NCBI GenBank assembly: GCA_049583715.1
Contig: JBAUWJ010000150.1
Span: 1-24,363, forward strand
Direction: 5' to 3'
Source: JAANXG01 sp049583715
GTDB taxonomy: Bacteria > Pseudomonadota > Gammaproteobacteria > Arenicellales > JAANXG01
Length of the DNA: 24,363 bases
The notes under the pieces were generated by a model. That model ran no database searches, had not been told where the DNA came from, and saw only the letters and a list, made by a program, of their open reading frames with translations. This document shows positions 7,066 to 14,485 of the stretch, piece by piece (positions within the stretch are counted from its first letter, which is position 1; each line of letters opens with the position of its first letter). A program made the translations under genes and the position numbers.

Positions 7066-7830
7066 GTGGTGTATTCCTTCAAACGGTACTTCGACGTCCG
7101 GTCTCTTCGCATCTTCGTATTGACCCTGGCGGCCTCCGCCGTGGTCACGGGGTTCGATGACTACCAGGCCGGCGCCGTCGAGCCCTTGCGGGTCTTGCTG
7201 CAGTCCGTGCTGATTGCGGCGTTGGTAACCGCAATCACCGGCCGGAGGCCAAGTGATGCGACGGGGGAGGGCGGCCGGGGTGGCCAGGCTGACCCGGGCG
7301 ACGGCTCGCAGGCGACGGGACGGACGCAACCCGCCATGGGCCATCCCGCCGCCGAGAGCCTCCAGGAACAGGGAATCACCATCAAGCTGCTGGAGCTGAT
7401 CGCCTTGGGGGATCGCTACGGAAACACCTTCTCGGTCGCCATGATCGGCATCGACCACCTCGACGAGGTGGCCAGTCGGTACGATGCCGGCGTCACGACG
7501 CAGCTCCTGGAGAGCGTCTCCACCGCGCTCACCCATACGCTTCGCATGCCGGACCGGGTCGGCGAGTACGACCACGGTACCTACCTCGTGGTGTTGCCCG
7601 AGACCAACCTGCCGGGCGCGATTCAGATCGCGGAGCGGCTGCGCGGCGCGATCTCCAGGGTGGACATACCGGCGTCGCGCCGCGTTCACATTCACACCAC
7701 CGCCAGCGTGGGCGTCACGAGCTATCGACGCGGCGACGATCTGCAGAGCATGTTGGAGCGGGCGACGAAGGCGCTGCGCCAGGCGCAGAGCCAGGGGAGA
7801 AACCGGGTTTTGCCGGACCTGGCTGCCTGA
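7066..7830 (+). CDS. Membrane-anchored GGDEF-family protein with degenerate signature (probably not a diguanylate cyclase)
   Basis: The 254-residue product has two predicted membrane segments (about 14-30 and 41-58), a Gly/Ser-rich linker (about 60-105) and a C-terminal GGDEF fold (about 110-250). The fold is recognisable from FSVAMIGIDHLDEV, LRMPDRVGEY, LVVLPETN and the TTASVGVTSY strand near the end. At the signature, residues 169-173 read DHGTY where GG[D/E]EF is expected, so the Mg/GTP-binding acid pair is gone. Diguanylate cyclase activity is therefore unlikely; such domains can be structural or sense GTP or c-di-GMP. No RxxD inhibitory site is obvious just upstream of the degenerate motif. 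The start is GTG at 7066, with a second GTG directly after it, and both are uncertain. There is no EAL domain. Confidence 0.8.
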   Translation: MVYSFKRYFDVRSLRIFVLTLAASAVVTGFDDYQAGAVEPLRVLLQSVLIAALVTAITGRRPSDATGEGGRGGQADPGDGSQATGRTQPAMGHPAAESLQEQGITIKLLELIALGDRYGNTFSVAMIGIDHLDEVASRYDAGVTTQLLESVSTALTHTLRMPDRVGEYDHGTYLVVLPETNLPGAIQIAERLRGAISRVDIPASRRVHIHTTASVGVTSYRRGDDLQSMLERATKALRQAQSQGRNRVLPDLAA

Positions 7831-8317
7831 GCCCCGTTTCCCTGGATTCTTCCGCGCCGCGGCCTGCCAGCCCCGGCATCAGGCTTACGCGGCCGACGGT
7901 ATGGGCCCCGCTCGGTGTGCCGTGTTCCTGCTTCGACTCCGCGGCTTTCCTCTTATGCAAATAATTACATAACCATCGCCGAGGGAGAGCCCAGACCGCA
8001 GCCAAGCGCGACTCTGGTCGGCGAAGCCATAAATCCATAAGATACGGCAGCTTGACACTCGTTCAGATCACAGCAGAGGCTGGCCGAATGATGGCATTGA
8101 CCCAATATGCACTATCGAACATAAATGGACTCGTCCGGGGAGTCCGGGACCCCGGAGCGCAGACCTGTTCTCGCCACGTCGCCAAGGCCGCCAGGAAGTC
8201 GTTGAAAGCCCTCCTCGAGCTCGAGCCTCCCGTAGTCCTTTGGCGTGCCTGGCGTCTTGGCGAGAGTGCAGGACAACCGGTGCCGGATGTTTCTTTCGGG
8301 AACAAGAGGGTGCGGCC
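7831..8317. other. Long leader/intergenic region upstream of the ModE-like regulator
   Basis: 487 bases without a supported gene. It contains the AT-rich palindrome described separately at 7953-7972. A TTGACA at 8052-8057 has no -10 at a normal distance. A 7-bp-stem hairpin lies at 8134-8156 (TCCGGGG/CCCCGGA). A frame open from 8052 lacks protein character and overlaps the regulator's start, so it is not called. I looked for a molybdenum-cofactor riboswitch and did not see its conserved core. Confidence 0.4.
7953..7972. promoter_or_regulatory. AT-rich imperfect palindrome, possible operator
   Basis: TTATGCAAATAATTACATAA is a 20-bp imperfect palindrome (16 of 20 positions symmetric, outer arms TTATG/CATAA) in otherwise GC-rich sequence. 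It lies about 345 bp upstream of the ModE-like regulator gene. It does not match the classic ModE box built around TATATA, so the binding protein is unknown. Confidence 0.4.
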
Positions 8318-9385
8318 ATGGACGTGATGCTGAACCTCCGATTTTCCTTCGGTCGCGGTGAGCCTTCCGAAGCGGACGACCGTTTCTTCACGCTGCTCGT
8401 CGCTGTCGACAAATACGGATCTCTGCGGCGCGCCAGTGAGGAAGCGGGCATGTCGTATCGCGCGGCCTGGGGACTGCTGCGCACCTGGACCGATCGCCTG
8501 GGACGCCCGCCCGTGGAGATGAGGCGTGGGCAGGGGGCGGCCTTGAGCGACTTTGGCCGCAAGCTCCTGTGGGCGAACCGGTACGCGCGTGATCGGGTGG
8601 CCCCCGCTCTCCGGGATCTCGCGGAGGAAGTGCGCGAAGCGCTCGAGTCCATGCCTTTCCGGGCAGGCGGCCTGTTGACGGTCTACGCCAGCCACAGCCT
8701 GGCGCAGGATATCCTGCGCGACCTCGTGGCCCGGGAGACCGATGTCACGCTGGACTTCCACAACCAGGGCAGCCTCGACAATCTGCGCAGCCTGACGCGG
8801 GGCGAGTGCGATCTCGCGGGGTTTCATCTCGCGGAGGGACAATTCCGCCGCCAACTTGCGCCGCAGTACCTGGAGTGGCTCGACCCGACGGAGCATCGTC
8901 TCGTTCGCGTCGCGTCACGCTGCCAGGGCTTGATGCTGCGGCGCGATCTCACAGAGGAGGTTCGGGGGCCGGCGGACCTGGTCCGGGACGACGTGCGCTT
9001 CGTCAACCGCCAGGCCGGGTCGGGCACCAGGGTCCTGCTGGACGCCCTGTTGCGAGTCGAAGGGATCGAGCCTTCCCGCATCAAGGGATACGACCACGAG
9101 GAGTTCACCCATTCCGCGGTGGCCGCCCTGTTGAGCTCCGGTGCGGGCAACGTCGGGTTCGGCGTCGAAGCCGCGGCTGCCCAGTTCGATCTGCGGTTCG
9201 TGCCGCTCGCCACCGAGACCTATTACTTCGCCGTGAGCGAGGCCGCCGTGCAGTCCAACCCGGCGGTTCAGGACGTGGTATCGGTGATCGCCGGCTCGGA
9301 GTTTCGCCGGCGCGTCGCCGGGCTCAAGGGCTACGACCCGCGCCACTCGGGTCGCTGGGAGCCCGTATCCGGACTGTCCGGTTAG
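8318..9385 (+). CDS. ModE-type HTH regulator fused to a PBP-like (substrate-binding) domain
   Basis: The product has 355 residues. Residues 22-85 form a ModE/LysR-like winged helix: LLVAVDKYGSLRRASEEAGMSYRAAWGLL, then a wing with GQGAALSDFGRKLL. Residues 118-340 form a PBP-like domain of the PF12727 type, with LLTVYASHSLAQDIL, DVRFVNRQAGSGTRVLLDALL, YDHEEFTHSAVAALLSSGAGNVGFGVEAAA and a YYFAV strand. Proteins of this build are molybdate- or tungstate-responsive repressors/activators, or are linked to formate dehydrogenase and molybdopterin genes. No such gene lies in this window, so the ligand is inferred only from the family. The start at 8318 is chosen because AGAGGG lies 7 bases upstream and the HTH begins shortly after; the frame is open further upstream but that part is not protein-like. 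Confidence 0.88.
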   Translation: MDVMLNLRFSFGRGEPSEADDRFFTLLVAVDKYGSLRRASEEAGMSYRAAWGLLRTWTDRLGRPPVEMRRGQGAALSDFGRKLLWANRYARDRVAPALRDLAEEVREALESMPFRAGGLLTVYASHSLAQDILRDLVARETDVTLDFHNQGSLDNLRSLTRGECDLAGFHLAEGQFRRQLAPQYLEWLDPTEHRLVRVASRCQGLMLRRDLTEEVRGPADLVRDDVRFVNRQAGSGTRVLLDALLRVEGIEPSRIKGYDHEEFTHSAVAALLSSGAGNVGFGVEAAAAQFDLRFVPLATETYYFAVSEAAVQSNPAVQDVVSVIAGSEFRRRVAGLKGYDPRHSGRWEPVSGLSG

Positions 9386-9456
9386 TTAAGTTAGCCGGCG
9401 GCGGCATCTCTGCCCAGAGCAGCGCCGCAACGGCCGGCCTGACCCTCTACGGCTTG

Positions 9457-10395
9457 TCAGGCGGCCAGCATTGCCCGCACGACCTCGTTCCATCCCGCGG
9501 CCAGGTTTCGACGATTGTAGCCGCCGCCCCCGAGGGCGATGAAACGGCCGTCGCAGAACTCGTCAGCCAGCGCGCACAGTCTGCCGGCGGCGTGGGCATG
9601 TGCCTTGGGCGTGAAGGCCATGTGGGTGATGGGATCTCCGGCGATGCTGTCTGCCCCCGCCTGCAGCACGATGAATTCGGGCTTGCCCGCCCTCACGAAC
9701 TCCTCGACACGCCCCCAGCACCGAAAGAACACGCTGTCGTCTGAACCCGGCATGACGGGCAGGTTCAGCTTGGTGCCCTCGGCGGGTCCTTTGCCGGTCT
9801 CGTGCGCGAAGCCTGTGCCGGGATAGAGAAAGCGTCCATCCTCATGGATGTCCGCGAACACGAGGTCAGGGTCCCGTTCGAAGGCGTAGAAGACGCCGTC
9901 TCCGTGGTGGGCGTCGATGTCGACGTAAGCGACCCGCCTGATCCCGAACTCTCTCCTCAACGTCTCGATGACCACGCCGGCGTCATTGAACACGCAGAAC
10001 CCCCCGGCCTGATCCCGCCGGGCATGATGCAACCCGGCGATGGGCACGAACACGCGCCGATGCTCGCCGCTGATAATGCGCGCGACGCCGTCGAGGTCGG
10101 ATCCCACCACGAAGCTGGCCGCCTCGAAGACTCCCTTGAACGCCGGTGTGTCTCCATAGTCCAGATAGCCTTCGCCCGACTGCGATTGCCGCCGGACGCG
10201 GTCGACGTATTCACGGGTGTGGAAGCGGGTGGGGGCATCTTCGTCACAGCGCACGGGGCACGCGATCCTCACTTCCTTGTCCAGCCCCTGCTCCACCGTC
10301 TGTTTCCAGAAGGCATGGATGCGGTCCGGGCCGAGGGGATGATCGTTGCCGAAACCGTACCGTCCCAGATCGTCGCCGAAGTATACCGCGACCAT
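9457..10395 (-). CDS. Histone deacetylase-like / AcuC-type amidohydrolase
   Basis: The 312-residue product is a complete arginase-fold deacetylase. The active-site set is intact: H123-H124 in AGLHHARRDQAGGF, zinc ligands D161 and H163 in DIDAHHGDG, zinc ligand D249 in QAGADS, and the transition-state tyrosine Y293 in GGGGYN. An N-terminal YGFGNDHPLGPDR matches the family's YG..HP.GP.R loop. Bacterial members deacetylate protein lysines (AcuC acting on acetyl-CoA synthetase), acetylpolyamines or small amides; the substrate here cannot be assigned. It is the last gene of a minus-strand cluster, 12 bases after the exported small protein gene. It converges with the ModE-like regulator gene across a 71-base gap. 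Confidence 0.92.
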   Translation of the reverse strand: MVAVYFGDDLGRYGFGNDHPLGPDRIHAFWKQTVEQGLDKEVRIACPVRCDEDAPTRFHTREYVDRVRRQSQSGEGYLDYGDTPAFKGVFEAASFVVGSDLDGVARIISGEHRRVFVPIAGLHHARRDQAGGFCVFNDAGVVIETLRREFGIRRVAYVDIDAHHGDGVFYAFERDPDLVFADIHEDGRFLYPGTGFAHETGKGPAEGTKLNLPVMPGSDDSVFFRCWGRVEEFVRAGKPEFIVLQAGADSIAGDPITHMAFTPKAHAHAAGRLCALADEFCDGRFIALGGGGYNRRNLAAGWNEVVRAMLAA

Positions 10396-10407
10396 TGCAG
10401 GTGCCCG

Positions 10408-10785
10408 CTAGTGGCGCAGCGCCTCGCAGTACCACGAGCCCATCTTGTGGCCGTGGGGATTGTCGCTGACGAGAAACCATCGATCACCTTGGGTGAACTG
10501 CTTGACGGGCGGCTTCTTCTTTTTCCACGACACCTGCACTTCGCTGCCGGCCTTGCAGTCCTTCTCCGAGTAGACAGTGCAATACTTGTAGCCGATCTGC
10601 GCCACTCGATACACGACGAAGTGCAGCAGGAGATTGTGGCAGCCGGGATCCCCTTCGTGAAACGTGGGGATGCGATCGAGCTGCATGTCGCTGTTCACGC
10701 TGTAGACCCGGAAATCGGTAGCGTGACTGGCGGCACTGGCGACCAGGAGAGTCAGGGCCAGGCACGCGGCAACGACAGCCCTCAT
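10408..10785 (-). CDS. Small exported protein of unknown function with four cysteines
   Basis: The 125-residue product starts with a classical Sec signal peptide (MRAVVAACLALTLLVASAASHA, cleavage expected after residue 22). The mature part has four cysteines (49, 69, 77, 120), enough for two disulfides, a basic KKKK run (89-92) and several aromatic strands. I do not recognise the family. The start at 10785 is preferred over an in-frame ATG 24 codons upstream because GGGAG lies 7 bases before it and the signal peptide then begins at the start codon. It lies between a DUF2782 gene (83 bases upstream) and the deacetylase gene (12 bases downstream) on the same strand, so co-transcription is likely. 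Confidence 0.75.
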   Translation of the reverse strand: MRAVVAACLALTLLVASAASHATDFRVYSVNSDMQLDRIPTFHEGDPGCHNLLLHFVVYRVAQIGYKYCTVYSEKDCKAGSEVQVSWKKKKPPVKQFTQGDRWFLVSDNPHGHKMGSWYCEALRH

Positions 10786-10868
10786 TCCGGCGCTCCCTGC
10801 CGCGCGGGCTCGAGCCCACCGGCTTTGCCCCGTGTAGTTGCCCGGGATCATCAGCATCCGTCGCGGGG

Positions 10869-11264
10869 CTACCAGCCGCCCAGGCGAAACTTCGGCAGGT
10901 TTATGTCTTCGTTGATACCGCTGCTGGTGCGGCGCTGGAATTCACCGTCGCCGTCCGGGTCGTTCCAGTATTGGGTCGGACCGATACGGGGCTTGACGGT
11001 GATCATGAACACTCTGCCATTGCGCAGGTATTCAGTGACTGTCTGGCCGAACTGCTGGCGCTGCCTGACCTCCTGGGGAAGCGGGGCTTCCTTCCCGGCA
11101 TCGGAAGAGGTCTGCGCTTGAACGGGCGGCTGGTCGGAGCCCTGGTCCGCCTTCTGGTCGGACCGGGCGCTCGCCGGCACGACCAGCGTCAGCGGTACAG
11201 CCACTATGGTACCGAGCACCGCGGCCCGGAGCCCGGTTCTCAGTCTGTCTGGTCTGGCATTCAC
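10869..11264 (-). CDS. DUF2782 family protein
   Basis: The product has 131 residues with a signal peptide (about 1-33, AVLGTIVAVPLTLVVPASA), a polar Gln/Asp/Ser linker, and a C-terminal domain from about 65 with VTEYLRNGRVFMITVKPRIGPTQYWNDPDGDG. This pattern is typical of DUF2782 (PF11191), a short gammaproteobacterial family commonly encoded next to polA, as here. Its function is unknown; it is probably periplasmic or membrane-attached. AAGGTGA just before the ATG and a promoter-like pair at 11294-11323 support the start. It heads the three-gene minus-strand cluster. Confidence 0.85.
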   Translation of the reverse strand: MNARPDRLRTGLRAAVLGTIVAVPLTLVVPASARSDQKADQGSDQPPVQAQTSSDAGKEAPLPQEVRQRQQFGQTVTEYLRNGRVFMITVKPRIGPTQYWNDPDGDGEFQRRTSSGINEDINLPKFRLGGW

Positions 11265-11591
11265 CTTCGCATCACCTCACTCGGGATATCAGCATTATCC
11301 CGCCATTGAATCCTCATATTCAAACCGCCGGCGCAGCCCGTCACGCGGCCCCGGCTCTGAAACCCGGCCCGGAAAGCGCGCGGCCTCCCGACCGCCGCTT
11401 CCCTCGCTCCTCCGGGGGAGTTTCGCCCATCCGGGACTTTGGACTGGAGCCACTCCTTCTCTTATATTTGGGACCTCCGGTACCCGGAAGTTCCGTAGCG
11501 ACCGCAATTTAAATATCCGGCCGAGCAGCGCGGTTTTCAATGTGCCCGCAGCACCGCCCGGCTTCGAACCGATCCCAGGATCCGCTCGTTC
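11265..11591. other. Divergent intergenic region between the DUF2782 gene and polA
   Basis: 327 bases with no supported gene. It holds the minus-strand promoter candidate at 11294-11323. On the plus strand, a weaker candidate for polA is TTGGAC (11439-11444), an 18-base spacer and TATATT (11463-11468). Short frames here are not protein-like. Confidence 0.4.
11294..11323 (-). promoter_or_regulatory. Sigma-70-like promoter for the DUF2782-exported protein-deacetylase cluster
   Basis: On the minus strand, TTGAAT (11323-11318, 4 of 6 to consensus), an 18-base spacer and GATAAT (11299-11294, 5 of 6). The expected transcript start is about 20-25 bases upstream of the DUF2782 ATG at 11264, leaving room for its AAGGTGA Shine-Dalgarno sequence. 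Confidence 0.5.
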
Positions 11592-14279
11592 ATGGCCAAG
11601 CGAAAACTGCTCATTCTCGTCGATGGTTCCTCATACCTGTACCGGGCGTTCCACGCACTGCCGGAGCTCAAGACTTCCACCCATCACCACACGGGGGCGA
11701 CGTACGGCGTGGCAAGCATGATTCGCAAGCTCCGCTCCGAATACGATCCGGACTACATGGCGGTGGTGTTCGATGCCAAAGGGAAGACTTTCAGGCACGA
11801 CATGTACCCGGCCTACAAGGCCACCCGTCCGCCCATGCCGCCCGAGCTGCGTGAGCAGATCGACGACCTTCACGGCCTCATCCAGGCCATGGGACTGCCG
11901 CTGATCTCGGTATCCGGCGTCGAGGCGGACGATGTCATCGCCACCCTGGCCCGGCAGGCGGAGAAGCAGGGCATATCGACCCTGGTCTCCACGGGCGACA
12001 AGGATCTCGCGCAGATCGTCGACCAGCACATCGAGCTGATCGACACGATGAGCGACAAGCGTCTCGATGTCGAGGGAGTCGAGGAGAAGTTCGGCGTCGG
12101 CCCCCGGCTGATAGTGGACTACCTGGCCCTGGTGGGCGACAAGTCCGACAACATCCCGGGCGTCCCCAAAGTGGGGCCCAAGACCGCCGCCAAGTGGTTG
12201 AAGGAGTACGGCTCGATAGACGAGCTGGTCAGGCATGCCGCGGATATCAAGGGCAAGGTCGGCGAGTCTCTTCGCGACAGCCTCGAGGAGCTTCCGCTCA
12301 GCCGCTCCCTGGTGACGGTGCACGACGATGTGAACGTGGGCCGCGCCGCTCCCGACCTGGCACCGGCCGGGCCCGACGCCGCCGCCTTGATGGAGATCTA
12401 CAGGACACTGGAGTTCAGCGGCTGGCTGTCGGAGCTCGAGCGCGACGCCCCCGCCGCGCCCCGCGCGCAGGCGCGATACGATTGTGTTACGGGCATGACG
12501 CAGTTGCAGGACTGGATCGGCGCGCTGCGGAACGCCGCCCTGATCTCGATCGACACGGAGACGACGTCCCTGCAGGCCATGTGCGCCGAGCTGGTCGGCA
12601 TTTCCTTTTCGGTCGAGACCGGGCGCGCCGCTTACGTGCCGCTCGCGCACGATTATCCGGACGCGCCGGCGCAGCTCGATCGCGGGCAGGTGCTCGAAGC
12701 GCTGCGACCGATCCTCGAGTCGGACGACAGGCCCAAGGTCGGTCAGAACCTGAAGTACGACTACATCGTGCTGGCCCGCAACGGCGTGGCGCTCGACGGC
12801 ATCGTCTACGACACCATGCTGGAATCCTACGTCCTGGATTCGGTGGCCAACCGGCACGACCTGGACACGCTCTCGCTGAAATACCTGGGCCACAGGACGA
12901 TCAGCTACCAGGACGTCGCCGGAAAGGGGAAAAGCCAGATCACTTTCAACGAGGTACCGCTGGAAGCGGCCGCCGACTACGCGGCCGAGGACGCCGATGT
13001 CGCCCTCCGGCTGCACCACGTGCTATGGCCGCGGCTCGAGAAGGAGGATCGCCTGAAGGAGCTGTTCGAGAAGATCGAAATGCCGTTGCTGCCGGTGCTC
13101 GCGGCCATGGAGCAAAACGGTGTGCGTATCGATGCCGCCATGCTCGCGGAGCACGGCAAGGAGCTCGCCAGGCAGATGGACGAGCTCGAGCAGAAGGCCT
13201 ATACGCTTGCCGGCACGGCCTTCAACATCGGCTCGCCGAAGCAGATCCAGGAGGTGCTCTACGACCGGCTCGAGCTGCCGGTGCTGCGCAAGACGCCGAA
13301 GGGTCAGCCGTCCACCGCGGAGAACGTTCTCCAGGAGCTCGCGATCTATTACGAGCTGCCGCAGGTCATCCTGGAGCACCGAGCCCTGAGCAAGCTCAAG
13401 TCGACCTACACCGACAAGCTGCCCGAGCTCGTCAACCCGCGGACGGGCCGCATCCACACCTCGTATCATCAGGCCGTGGCCGCCACGGGACGTCTTTCCT
13501 CCAGCGACCCGAACCTTCAGAACATTCCGGTTCGCACGGCGGAAGGGCGGCGAATACGCGAAGCCTTCGTGCCGGAGGAAGGCAACGTGCTGCTGGCCGC
13601 CGACTACTCCCAGATCGAGCTGCGCATCATGGCCCATCTCTCCCAGGACGAAGGCCTCGTGAAGGCGTTCCGCCAGGGCGAGGACGTGCACCGGGCGACC
13701 GCGTCGGAGATTTTCGGGGTCGGCCTGGACGAAGTCAGCGACGACCAGCGCCGCCGTTCCAAGGCGGTCAACTTCGGACTGATCTACGGCATGTCTTCCT
13801 ACGGGTTGTCGCAGCAGCTACGCGTGCCGCGCAACGAGGCGCAGCAGTATATCGATCTGTATTTCTCGCGTTACCCGGGGGTCAGGGACTTCATGGACCA
13901 CACCCGCTCGGACGCCCGCGAAAAGGGCTACGTGGAAACGCTCTTCGGCCGCCGCCTGTACGTACCGGACATCAAGGCGAGCAACTTCAACCGGCGCCAG
14001 TATGCCGAGCGCACCGCCATCAACGCCCCGATGCAGGGTACGGCGGCGGATATCATCAAGATGGCCATGCTCGCGGTCAGCGACTGGATAGCCGGACATG
14101 ACCCCCGCATCAAGATGATCATGCAGGTCCACGACGAGCTCGTATTCGAGCTGCCCGAGGCGTCGGCCGACGAGGCCCGGGACCGGATCCGCGCCTTGAT
14201 GTCGGATGTCGTGGCGCTCGATGTCCCCCTGGAGGTCGATGCCGGCACGGGGCGGAACTGGGTCGAGGCCCATCCTTAG
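11592..14279 (+). CDS. polA: DNA polymerase I
   Basis: The 895-residue product is a full three-domain Pol I (E. coli 928). Residues 1-290 form the 5' nuclease (LILVDGSSYLYRAFHA, EADDVIATLA, GDKSDNIPGVPKVGPKTA). The 3'-5' exonuclease starts near 300, with the catalytic acids D321 and E323 in SIDTETTSL, so proofreading looks intact, unlike in Taq-like enzymes. The polymerase domain has motif A D671 (LLAADYSQIELR), motif B (RRSKAVNFGLIYGMSSYGL) and motif C D848 (QVHDELVFE). It removes RNA primers and fills repair gaps. The ATG at 11592 gives the expected N-terminus. It is followed by a structured RNA region and terminator on the same strand, then by convergent engB. Confidence 0.98.
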   Translation: MAKRKLLILVDGSSYLYRAFHALPELKTSTHHHTGATYGVASMIRKLRSEYDPDYMAVVFDAKGKTFRHDMYPAYKATRPPMPPELREQIDDLHGLIQAMGLPLISVSGVEADDVIATLARQAEKQGISTLVSTGDKDLAQIVDQHIELIDTMSDKRLDVEGVEEKFGVGPRLIVDYLALVGDKSDNIPGVPKVGPKTAAKWLKEYGSIDELVRHAADIKGKVGESLRDSLEELPLSRSLVTVHDDVNVGRAAPDLAPAGPDAAALMEIYRTLEFSGWLSELERDAPAAPRAQARYDCVTGMTQLQDWIGALRNAALISIDTETTSLQAMCAELVGISFSVETGRAAYVPLAHDYPDAPAQLDRGQVLEALRPILESDDRPKVGQNLKYDYIVLARNGVALDGIVYDTMLESYVLDSVANRHDLDTLSLKYLGHRTISYQDVAGKGKSQITFNEVPLEAAADYAAEDADVALRLHHVLWPRLEKEDRLKELFEKIEMPLLPVLAAMEQNGVRIDAAMLAEHGKELARQMDELEQKAYTLAGTAFNIGSPKQIQEVLYDRLELPVLRKTPKGQPSTAENVLQELAIYYELPQVILEHRALSKLKSTYTDKLPELVNPRTGRIHTSYHQAVAATGRLSSSDPNLQNIPVRTAEGRRIREAFVPEEGNVLLAADYSQIELRIMAHLSQDEGLVKAFRQGEDVHRATASEIFGVGLDEVSDDQRRRSKAVNFGLIYGMSSYGLSQQLRVPRNEAQQYIDLYFSRYPGVRDFMDHTRSDAREKGYVETLFGRRLYVPDIKASNFNRRQYAERTAINAPMQGTAADIIKMAMLAVSDWIAGHDPRIKMIMQVHDELVFELPEASADEARDRIRALMSDVVALDVPLEVDAGTGRNWVEAHP

Positions 14280-14317
14280 AAGAGGGCGGCAAGGGATGGA
14301 ACTTCCCGCCGGGTGAC

Positions 14318-14446
14318 GTGTCTCAGTGATTTAAGACGAGACACTCGTCGCCCGCTCCCCTCCCCGAGCGGGCCGGTTAGCCAATAACCGTGAAGCTTGC
14401 CCCGGAGCGGTCCCCTTCCCCTTAAAGCTCCGGGGCTCTTTTTTTT
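14318..14446 (+). ncRNA. Candidate structured small RNA or 3'-UTR-derived RNA between polA and engB
   Basis: Four hairpins with perfect stems follow each other within 130 bases. They are GTGTCTC/GAGACAC (14318-14344), GCCCGCTC/GAGCGGGC with loop CCCTCCCC (14350-14373), CGGTTA/TAACCG with loop GCCAA (14374-14390), and a 10-bp terminator stem GCCCCGGAGC/GCTCCGGGGC (14399-14436) followed by TCTTTTTTTT. The terminator loop also carries TCCCCTTCCCCTT. These C-rich loops could pair with GGGGAGG-like Shine-Dalgarno sequences. The position between polA and engB/yihA, on the polA strand, is that of Spot 42 (spf) in enterobacteria. No sequence match to Spot 42 is claimed. No clear promoter is seen just upstream, so it may be processed from the polA mRNA. 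Existence as a separate RNA is inference. Confidence 0.5.
14399..14446 (+). terminator. Intrinsic terminator downstream of polA
   Basis: A 10-bp perfect GC stem (14399-14408 with 14427-14436), an 18-base loop, then T-C-T8 at 14437-14446 on the plus strand. No T-run follows the stem on the minus strand, so it serves plus-strand transcripts (polA or a small RNA) and not engB. Confidence 0.88.
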
Positions 14447-14485
14447 CCAGCACCTGACATGGGCCGATACCGTCGGCGTGGCTGC

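Noticed and set aside
7831..8317. Possible molybdenum-cofactor riboswitch upstream of the ModE-like gene
   Set aside because: The conserved core of that RNA is not recognisable; only one simple hairpin is present.
8052..8327. 91-codon open frame upstream of the ModE-like regulator
   Set aside because: No Shine-Dalgarno sequence, no domain, and it overlaps the regulator start; TTGACA at 8052 is its start region but lacks a -10 partner.
11631..13019. Long minus-strand open frame within polA
   Set aside because: Antisense shadow of polA; polA motifs are complete on the plus strand.
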